Assembly: GCA_937967465.1 (NCBI GenBank)
Contig: CALBSW010000044.1
Location: 1 to 19,792 of the forward strand
Origin: an uncultured Flavobacteriales bacterium
GTDB lineage: Bacteria > Bacteroidota > Bacteroidia > Flavobacteriales_D > Sanyastnellaceae
Direction of reading: 5' to 3'
DNA: 19,792 nucleotides
Every line of letters begins with the position of its first letter. The stretch's first letter is position 1. The position numbers and the translations under genes are program-made. The notes under the pieces were generated by a model, which saw only the letters and a list, made by a program, of their open reading frames with translations, did not search any database and was not told the DNA's origin. Shown piece by piece: positions 13,735 to 19,792 of this stretch.

Positions 13735-15353
13735 CACCCTTCTCGGCCCGGCTGTCCCGCAACCTGCTGATGGTCCTTCTGGCCATCGGAGGAAGCGGCT
13801 GTTCCGTGTTGAATTTCACCACGGACATGAGCGTGGTCGCCACGCCGTCCCTCGACAGTGTGCGCGTCTATCAGGATGCCGGTCTGACCAGCGACGGGGT
13901 GAATTGGGGCGAACGCGGCATGGACTCGGTTCAATTGGAACTGGCCAATGTCGAGCCCTACCATCTTGTACGCTTCGAACGCGACGGCCATTTGCCCGCC
14001 GTGGTTCCTGTGCTGCCCGCGCGTCGGAACCCCCTCAAATGGGTGGATGCGGGATTGACCCTCGCCGGCATCGGTGCCATCGTCGCCGGCATTCCCGGTG
14101 ACCAGACCGGACTCATCGTGGGCGGCTTCTTCACCGCCTTCTACAACGCCATCGGCTTGGTGTTCCCGCCCAAAATGGTGTACGACAAAGCGCTCGATGG
14201 ACCAGAGCTTCGGGCCATTCCGACCCGGGAAGAGGGCCAGCCCATGGTGGACATGCACACCGTGGACCTCGCCATCGATTCAGGGAATTACGAGTGGACC
14301 TACTATGAGGATTTCACCGCCTATCTCGAAGGGAGGGACAACTACCTCAGCGGCGATGAAGACGAGGTGAAACTCACCGACAGCAACCTCGATGCCGAGC
14401 CGCGCCAACTGCTCATTGACCAGGGCTTCCTGCCCGAATCCCGCTCCCTGTTTGACGATGTGGACCAAGGCGAATTGTCCTGTGCCATCGAACACGTCAT
14501 GGAGCACCGGGCCGGCGGCATGCTCCGCTACGACGTGAAGACCGCTTGGGCCATCCACAACCCCTACGCCATGGCCACCGACACGGTGCGGATGACCACA
14601 TCCTCCACGTGGAGCGGATTTGTCGTCGGCGAAGGGCTGCGCCGCGACCTGCTGAGCGATTGCCTCCTCGAAGCCCTGGTTACCGTGCTGGACGGCGGCA
14701 CCTCCCTGGACTGGGAAACCGAAGCCACGCGCGATGTGGAATCCGAATGGAAAGCCGAGTGGGACACATTGCACCTGTCCCCGGTCTTCGGTGGCGAACG
14801 CCGCATCAGCGAGACCCTCGACGCCGTGGTCACCATCACGTCAGAAGAGGGACACGGCAGCGGATGCATCCTCGATGAAGCTGGATGGATCGTGACCAAC
14901 CACCACGTCGTGGACGACACGACCGCCCGTTATGAGGTGCACTTTGCTGACGGCAGTTCCCTGCCCGCCGACATCGTCCGTTGGGATCCTGTGGTCGACG
15001 TCGCGCTCCTGAAAGTGGACTCCACCGGCTTGTCCACGCTGGCCCTGCGGCCCGCAGACGAACCCATCGACATTGGCGATGCCGTATACGCCGTGGGCAC
15101 GCCCTACGACCAAGGGCTCGACGCCACCGTCACGCGCGGCATCATCTCCAGCCGGCGCGGAAAAGGCATCCACCAACGCTTGCAAACCGACGTCCCCATC
15201 TCGCCGGGAAACAGCGGGGGTGCGCTGCTCGACGAGGACGGACGCTGGGTGGGCGTGGTCAACGCCAAACTCGTCGCCATGGAAGTGGACGGCATTGGAT
15301 TTGCGATTCCCGTGGAAACCCTGCCCAGGGCGCTGGGCGTGTCACTCGACTGA
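13731..15353 (+). CDS. Probable lipoprotein with C-terminal HtrA-like trypsin-fold protease domain
   Basis: 540 aa. The N-terminal signal ends in GGSGCS with C24 as a possible lipidation site; the lipobox is imperfect because the -3 residue is Gly. Residues 25-130 look like a PEGA-type or similar carrier region (DSVRVYQDAG, then VEPYHLVRFERDGHLP), followed by a hydrophobic stretch near 105-145. A middle region of ~200 residues has no recognised domain. The C-terminal ~190 residues are an S1C/HtrA-like serine protease with a complete triad: H392 in VTNHHVV, D423 in DPVVDVALLKV and S495 in SPGNSGGAL. There is no PDZ domain after it, unlike DegP or DegS. It is likely periplasmic and membrane-anchored. 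The ATG at 13731 overlaps the stop of the preceding gene (ATGA). It converges with rluD. Confidence 0.88.
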   Translation: MTPFSARLSRNLLMVLLAIGGSGCSVLNFTTDMSVVATPSLDSVRVYQDAGLTSDGVNWGERGMDSVQLELANVEPYHLVRFERDGHLPAVVPVLPARRNPLKWVDAGLTLAGIGAIVAGIPGDQTGLIVGGFFTAFYNAIGLVFPPKMVYDKALDGPELRAIPTREEGQPMVDMHTVDLAIDSGNYEWTYYEDFTAYLEGRDNYLSGDEDEVKLTDSNLDAEPRQLLIDQGFLPESRSLFDDVDQGELSCAIEHVMEHRAGGMLRYDVKTAWAIHNPYAMATDTVRMTTSSTWSGFVVGEGLRRDLLSDCLLEALVTVLDGGTSLDWETEATRDVESEWKAEWDTLHLSPVFGGERRISETLDAVVTITSEEGHGSGCILDEAGWIVTNHHVVDDTTARYEVHFADGSSLPADIVRWDPVVDVALLKVDSTGLSTLALRPADEPIDIGDAVYAVGTPYDQGLDATVTRGIISSRRGKGIHQRLQTDVPISPGNSGGALLDEDGRWVGVVNAKLVAMEVDGIGFAIPVETLPRALGVSLD

Positions 15354-15354
15354 A

Positions 15355-16398
15355 TCAGGGGGCCGTTGTGGCCCCGAGGTATCGGCGCCAGCGCGCCAAC
15401 ACCGTGCTCATGTCCTCCGGGAGCTCGCTCTCGAATTGCATGAACTCCCCGCTGCCCGGGTGGGTGAAGCCGAGAGACTTCGCGTGCAATGCCTGGCGGG
15501 GCAGGATGTCAAAGCTGTTCGCAATGAACTGATTGTACTTGCCGCTGGGCAGGCCTTTCACAATCTGCGCGCCGCCGTAGGTCTTGTCGCCGAAGAGCGG
15601 GTGACCGATGTACTGCATGTGCACCCGAATCTGGTGCGTGCGTCCCGTCTCCAGCTTGCATTCCACCAAGGTGACCGGGCCCAGCCGCTCGAGGACGCGG
15701 TAATGCGTCACGGCGTGCTTGCCCTCCTCCCCCTCCGGAAAGACGGCCTGCACCTTGCGGTCCTTGTGCGACCGCCCGATGTGGCCTTCCACCGTGCCGT
15801 CCTCTGCGACGTCTCCCCACACGAGGGCGTGGTACCGGCGCTCCGTGGTGCGTTCAAAAAACTGCTCGCTCAACGACACCATGGCGTGCTCGGTCTTGCC
15901 GATCACCATCAGGCCCGTCGTGTCCTTGTCGAGACGGTGGACCAGACCCGGCCGCGGTGCCGGCTGGCCTTCGGCGGTGGGCAGCTGCTCAAAGTGGTGC
16001 AGCAGGCCGTTGACCAAGGTGCCGTTGAAGTTGCCGAAGCCGGGGTGCACCACGAGGCCAGCAGGTTTGTGCAGCACGGCCACGTCCACGTCTTCGTACC
16101 GAATGTCGAGGGGAATGTCCTCCGCGATCAATTCGAACTCCCGCACGGGTTGCGGCAGCTCGAGGGTCACGATGTCGTGGGGACGGACTTTGTAATTGGA
16201 CTTGACCGCTTTGCCATTGACGCGCACATAGCCACTCTTGGCGGCCATTTGCAGCCGGTTGCGCGACGTGTTGGGGAGGAGGTTGAAGAGGAACTTGTCG
16301 ACGCGCAGCAAACTCTGGCCCTTGTCGGCCACGATGCGGTGGTGCTCGAACAGCTCATCCCCGTCGGGCAGGGCCGCTTCGGGGGTGTCTTCAGCCAT
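15355..16398 (-). CDS. rluD: RluD-family 23S rRNA pseudouridine synthase
   Basis: 347 aa. An N-terminal S4 RNA-binding domain at about residues 32-80 (RVDKFLFNLLPNTSRNRLQ, then GYVRVNGKAV) is followed by the RluA/RluD catalytic domain. The signature RPGLVHRLDKDTTGLMV carries the catalytic aspartate D157, and the later motifs KLETGRTHQIRVHMQYIGHP and LFGDKTYGG are intact. The enzyme isomerises uridines in 23S rRNA, in helix 69 for RluD itself. It is the last gene of a minus-strand run: its ATG shares one base with the stop of the upstream cargo gene (TGATG), suggesting coupled translation. Its own stop lies one base from the stop of the convergent protease gene. RluD against RluA/RluC specificity is inferred from length and the S4 domain. 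Confidence 0.95.
   Translation of the reverse strand: MAEDTPEAALPDGDELFEHHRIVADKGQSLLRVDKFLFNLLPNTSRNRLQMAAKSGYVRVNGKAVKSNYKVRPHDIVTLELPQPVREFELIAEDIPLDIRYEDVDVAVLHKPAGLVVHPGFGNFNGTLVNGLLHHFEQLPTAEGQPAPRPGLVHRLDKDTTGLMVIGKTEHAMVSLSEQFFERTTERRYHALVWGDVAEDGTVEGHIGRSHKDRKVQAVFPEGEEGKHAVTHYRVLERLGPVTLVECKLETGRTHQIRVHMQYIGHPLFGDKTYGGAQIVKGLPSGKYNQFIANSFDILPRQALHAKSLGFTHPGSGEFMQFESELPEDMSTVLARWRRYLGATTAP
15359..15375. other. GC hairpin at the convergent 3' ends
   Basis: GGGGCC (15359-15364) and GGCCCC (15370-15375) enclose a GTTGT loop, within the last codons of rluD and just past the protease stop. There is no T tract on either side, so it is not a normal intrinsic terminator. It may still act as a 3'-end RNA stabiliser for either transcript. 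Confidence 0.35.
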
Positions 16399-18326
16399 CA
16401 GTGGAGGGCGATGCGTTGAATGTGGCGGCCCGAGGCGGACTCGACCACCACCAGGGCCATGCCCCGCGGCAAATCGGCGACCGCCAGTTCGATGCGCTCA
16501 GCGCCCGAAGGCCACAGACCCGATTCGAGGATGCGACCGGACAAGTCCAGCACCGTCCAGCGTTCCGCCGTTTCAGCGCCGTCCCAACGCACCGTCATCC
16601 GGTCGCGGGCAGGATTGGGCCAAACCCGTACCGAAGGCATCTCCGAAACCTCGGCCTCCTCAACGGCGACAAACACGTCGTCGACACCAGCCTGCAACAC
16701 CGGGCGAATCATCACACTGCCCTCAATGGTCGACAGGGTCCATTCGGCACCCAACCCCAGTTGGTAATGGAGGCGGGTGAAATTGTAATCGGTGTTCTTG
16801 TCCAATCCCAGGTTGAGCGAAAAGTCCGCTTCCTGCACCATGCCCACGTGAACGGTGCCTTCCACCGGAATCGGATCGTCATACTCGTAGTAAGCGAACA
16901 CATCGGCCCCATCGGTGAAATAGGCCGGCTGGTGGAACAGGTAGTTCTCTCCGAGCTCCTCGCCCGGCATCCCGTCGTCATCGGCCCAGGCCCGCAGCAG
17001 GAAGTTCTGGTTGGACTGCTGGTCGTAGTACGGCGTGAAGTGGATGGCCAGACCATAGAGGGTATCGGGCACCGCGAGGTCATAGCGCATCGCCAGCTTT
17101 CCGCCCCCCGTGGTCAGACCGTATGCTTTCTCTGCCGTGCCGTCGTCGTAGGCGTACTCGTTGCGGAAGGTTTGGACGAAGACGATGCTGTCGTTGTCCG
17201 GCACGCCAACCCGCTCCTGCTCCAGGATGCCGATGGCGTCCTCGTACAAGCTGACCTCGAAGGTCGCGGCGGTGTCGTTGCCGGGATCGCTGAAGGCAAA
17301 CCCACTCGCAGCGACGCCATTGGCCCCCTCCTGCACGTAGTATGGCGTTTGGAAGACCTCAAATGGAGCGACGAAGGTGTTGGAGAAGGGATTCAGGAAA
17401 TCCTCGACCACGCCGGTCTCGGCATTGCGGACCTTGAGGCCACAGGTGACGTTGTCCGCCTGGAACGCACTCATGTTGCGGTGACGGGTTTCCATGCTGT
17501 CCCGCATGAAGGTCGCGGGATCCGACAGGAAGTGCGACCATGGCATGATGGAATACGGCGCCGTGAGGGCATGGCGTGGATCGACGAAAGCCACTTCGAA
17601 GAACCCGAGGTTGTCGGGATTCAGGTTGTCGTCGAGCAGCACATAATCGATGTGCCACAGGTCGACGTTTCCGGCCAGCGCACCGTGGTTGCGGAATCGG
17701 AAACGGAATCCGTCCTGCAAGTGGACGAGCTGGTCCACGTGAATGGCGGCCAACGCGAAGGTGTCCATCTCGGCGCCGATGGCCGACCACACCTGGGTCC
17801 AACCGAATTCGTCTCCCCCATCCGGTGCGAGAAACTCCACGACCAGGCTGTCATTCTCATCGGGCGCATTGCCGCGGCCACCGCCTTGGTAGAAAAAGGT
17901 CAGGTAAATGTTGTCCTCGGGCGTCCGGCCGGCGAGGTTGATGGGCTCGGAAGTCAACGTATCCGCCCATCCGGTGGCGTCCGGATTGAACGCGTAAGGG
18001 AACCCGTTGGACCGCAGGCCATCCAATGTGGCCGTACCAATGGTCGGGGCGTCAATGGCATACGTCATTGTGCGTCGGGCCGACGCATCCGACCAGCGCA
18101 CCAACTCTGCGGGCCCCTCCTCCCCAGCGAAGGTGGGCGACGCGAAATCGTCGAAGAAGGGCAAAGTCAGACTGCCACCGCCACGCTGGGCAGACTTGGC
18201 CGCTGCGGTCCGCGACTCCGACACAGGGACGAATTGCAAGTCCCGCTCCACTTCTTGGGAGAGGACGGGACGAGCCACCACCAGGGCGAGCATCATAAAC
18301 AGCGGGCGAGCAGACAGGGTCTTCAT
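16398..18326 (-). CDS. Type IX secreted protein with C-terminal sorting domain
   Basis: 642 aa. A signal peptide (MKTLSARPLFMMLALVVARP, cleavage near VLSQ) targets it to the periplasm. The last ~77 residues from about 566 form a type A type IX sorting domain: VRVWPNPARDRMTVRW, VLDLSGRIL, then LAVADLPRGMALVVVES and a basic end (GRHIQRIALH). It should therefore cross the outer membrane by the system encoded at 4298-10218. The body starts with LPFFDDFA and resembles beta-sandwich modules of Bacteroidota surface proteins (TLTSEPINLAG, LTFFYQGGG, DSLVVEFLAPDGG), without a recognised catalytic motif. Its stop and start overlap both neighbours: ATGA with the PASTA gene and TGATG with rluD. A large secreted protein in such a housekeeping run is unusual. 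The substrate or ligand is unknown. Confidence 0.9.
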   Translation of the reverse strand: MKTLSARPLFMMLALVVARPVLSQEVERDLQFVPVSESRTAAAKSAQRGGGSLTLPFFDDFASPTFAGEEGPAELVRWSDASARRTMTYAIDAPTIGTATLDGLRSNGFPYAFNPDATGWADTLTSEPINLAGRTPEDNIYLTFFYQGGGRGNAPDENDSLVVEFLAPDGGDEFGWTQVWSAIGAEMDTFALAAIHVDQLVHLQDGFRFRFRNHGALAGNVDLWHIDYVLLDDNLNPDNLGFFEVAFVDPRHALTAPYSIMPWSHFLSDPATFMRDSMETRHRNMSAFQADNVTCGLKVRNAETGVVEDFLNPFSNTFVAPFEVFQTPYYVQEGANGVAASGFAFSDPGNDTAATFEVSLYEDAIGILEQERVGVPDNDSIVFVQTFRNEYAYDDGTAEKAYGLTTGGGKLAMRYDLAVPDTLYGLAIHFTPYYDQQSNQNFLLRAWADDDGMPGEELGENYLFHQPAYFTDGADVFAYYEYDDPIPVEGTVHVGMVQEADFSLNLGLDKNTDYNFTRLHYQLGLGAEWTLSTIEGSVMIRPVLQAGVDDVFVAVEEAEVSEMPSVRVWPNPARDRMTVRWDGAETAERWTVLDLSGRILESGLWPSGAERIELAVADLPRGMALVVVESASGRHIQRIALH

Positions 18327-19132
18327 TCGAACAGGGATTCTGAATCCTCCACGCCCTCAATTTCGGGCAAGAAAATCTCAAGGTCGATTTCTGAACCAGC
18401 CCGCACTTGGCGGCCCGGCACATACTCGGGGAGTTGACTCACAATGACAGCGCGGGCCGTGTCCATCGCATCCAATGCCGGGCGCGACCAACGCCAACGG
18501 CCCTCCAGCAAACCGGCCTCTTCCACTGCGCGGGTGGCTTGACCGAACGAAAGTCCCACCAAGTCCGGCAGCACCACTTGCTGCTCCGTGCGCTCTCCGA
18601 TGACCAACACCAACTCCGCCCCCTTCGGCAAGCGATCATCCGGACCGATGGAATCCCCCGCCGTGCTCTCGACACCGAGAACGAGGCCGGCCAATTCATC
18701 GGTCGGTGCATACCGCTCCCGGAACGCGAACCCCTTCACATCCAGCAGGATGCGGGCGACGTTGGCGTCCATGCCTTCCTCAATTTCAAGGCGTTCGCTC
18801 GGCGGCGTCGAACGGTACACGGTCAGGTACACGTTGCGTGTGCCCTTGACTTCCACGCCGGCGGCGGGGTCCTGCTCGACCACAGCACCGGGCTGCCCGT
18901 CGGCATTGTAGAGGCTGTCGATGACCACGGGCCGAAGACCGGCGGCTTCCAAACTCACGGCTGCGCCGGTTCGATCCAGGCCGACAACTTCTGGGACGGC
19001 AATGCGCTCACTGTGGCGGGTGAAGGCCCGCAACCCCACATTCATCGCGACGAATCCAATTCCCCCCAACACCGCTGCCACGCCCAATTGGACCCAGAAG
19101 GTTCGGCTGATGAGGAAGCGGAGAAGGCGCAT
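18323..19132 (-). CDS. Membrane-anchored PASTA-domain protein (no kinase domain)
   Basis: 269 aa. One transmembrane helix at about residues 13-33 (WVQLGVAAVLGGIGFVAMNV) anchors three PASTA modules outside the cytoplasm, at about 44-107 (IAVPEVVGLDRTGAAVSLEAAG), 112-178 and 187-256 (VVLPDLVGLSFGQATRAVEEAG). PASTA domains bind peptidoglycan fragments or beta-lactam-like groups in other bacteria, and in Gram-positives they are fused to Ser/Thr kinases or PBP2x. No such catalytic domain is present here. In Bacteroidota such small PASTA proteins often lie next to rluD and ddl (from memory); here a secreted protein is inserted between PASTA and rluD. It starts 30 bp after purL and is probably co-transcribed with it. 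A role in cell-wall sensing is inferred only. Confidence 0.93.
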   Translation of the reverse strand: MRLLRFLISRTFWVQLGVAAVLGGIGFVAMNVGLRAFTRHSERIAVPEVVGLDRTGAAVSLEAAGLRPVVIDSLYNADGQPGAVVEQDPAAGVEVKGTRNVYLTVYRSTPPSERLEIEEGMDANVARILLDVKGFAFRERYAPTDELAGLVLGVESTAGDSIGPDDRLPKGAELVLVIGERTEQQVVLPDLVGLSFGQATRAVEEAGLLEGRWRWSRPALDAMDTARAVIVSQLPEYVPGRQVRAGSEIDLEIFLPEIEGVEDSESLFE

Positions 19133-19162
19133 GCGCAGTCAGGGAACGAAAAACGGTCCGGC

Positions 19163-19792
19163 TTATTGGGCCATGGCCTCCGGGATGGCCGTCTCCATGG
19201 CCGTCTCGTATTCGGTGATGAAGCCGTAGTGCTGTCCGTCCACCACGCACTTGCCCTTGGTCGTGTGGCCGAGGAGCGTGACCGGAATGCCCGCTTCAGA
19301 CATCGCATCGAGGAAGTCCTCCTGGTCGGCCTCGGTGGTGGTGATGACGATGCGGCCTTGTGCTTCGCCGAAGAGGAAGGCGTCGAGGCGCACCTCGCTG
19401 TCGCTCTCCACGTCGAAGCCGAGGCTGCGCGGGGAGCCCATTTCGACGAGGGCCGTGAACAGGCCACCATCGCTGACATCGTGCGCACAGGCAATGAGCT
19501 TGCGGTCAATCAGCGTGCGTACGGCGGCGTGCAACTTGACCTCGAAGTCGAGGTCGAAGTGCGGCGCCGGGCTGTACCGAACCCCGTGCATGGCAGTCAG
19601 GTACTCGGAGCATCCGATGTCGTTGCGGGACTCGCCCAACATGAAGATGAGCTCGCCCTTCTCCTTGAAGTCGAGGGTCATCTGGCGGTCGGCGTCCTCC
19701 ATGAGGCCCACCATGCCGATGGTCGGCGTCGGGTAGACCGGCTTGGCGGTGCCGTCGGCGTCCACGGTCTGGTTGTAGAAGCTGACGTTGCC
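19163..19792 (-). CDS. purL: Phosphoribosylformylglycinamidine synthase PurL, C-terminal part (cut by window edge)
   Basis: The last 209 residues run from the right edge to a TAA at 19165-19163. PurL converts FGAR, glutamine and ATP to FGAM in purine synthesis, in the cytosol. The visible part is the second AIRS-like half: GNVSFYNQT at the edge, then PTPTIGMVGLMEDADRQMTL, GESRNDIGCSEYL, the strongly conserved ACAHDVSDGGLFTALVEM, and FLFGEAQGRIVIT. The C-terminus stops soon after this half with no glutaminase domain, so this is the shorter PurL type that works with separate PurQ and PurS, not the ~1200-aa fused form. That conclusion rests on the absence of a C-terminal amidotransferase. The PASTA gene follows 30 bp downstream on the same strand. 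Its own promoter is outside the window. Confidence 0.95.
   Translation of the reverse strand, partial: GNVSFYNQTVDADGTAKPVYPTPTIGMVGLMEDADRQMTLDFKEKGELIFMLGESRNDIGCSEYLTAMHGVRYSPAPHFDLDFEVKLHAAVRTLIDRKLIACAHDVSDGGLFTALVEMGSPRSLGFDVESDSEVRLDAFLFGEAQGRIVITTTEADQEDFLDAMSEAGIPVTLLGHTTKGKCVVDGQHYGFITEYETAMETAIPEAMAQ

Noticed and set aside
16401..18437. Plus-strand open frame of about 680 codons opposite the type IX cargo gene
   Set aside because: The minus-strand gene has a signal peptide, a sorting domain and coupled neighbours; the plus-strand frame is a shadow without motifs.
1..19792. Mobile element, CRISPR or defence system
   Set aside because: No transposase, integrase, repeat-spacer array, terminal repeats or defence-family motif was seen; gene content is core and envelope.

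Overview
The window (about 60% G+C by eye, nearly fully coding) reads as chromosomal DNA of a Bacteroidota bacterium, probably close to Flavobacteriales. The evidence is a complete type IX secretion / gliding core in the order porP-gldK-gldL-gldM-gldN, a separate protein with a C-terminal type IX sorting domain, lipoprotein signals, and promoter-like elements of the Bacteroidota TAnnTTTG type. No rRNA, tRNA, CRISPR array, insertion sequence or prophage was recognised. The lineage is inferred from gene content only.

Left part (1-4149): the 5' end of miaB (minus strand, cut by the window edge) diverges from topA (DNA topoisomerase I) across a 198-bp regulatory region rich in repeats. topA is followed 22 bp later by a ureohydrolase-fold protein whose metal-binding residues are mostly lost.

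Centre (4298-10218): porP/sprF, then gldK (lipoprotein), gldL and gldM (inner-membrane motor pair) and gldN (periplasmic ring partner). Together these encode the trans-envelope core and motor of the type IX secretion system. The spacers in front of porP, gldK and gldL share a short ACCTGCA word and contain hairpins. A strong intrinsic terminator closes the operon.

Right-centre (10285-15353): an ABC-F translation factor starts 16 nt after that terminator. It is followed by three tightly packed genes for an exported 188-aa protein, an exported 287-aa protein, and a probable lipoprotein carrying an HtrA-like serine protease domain. I do not recognise this trio as a described system, and it is the best candidate for something new here.

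Right part (15355-19792, all minus strand): purL (3' part), a membrane-anchored PASTA protein, a type IX secreted cargo protein and rluD form a compact run. The last three genes are joined by overlapping stop and start codons. rluD converges on the protease gene with one base between the stop codons.
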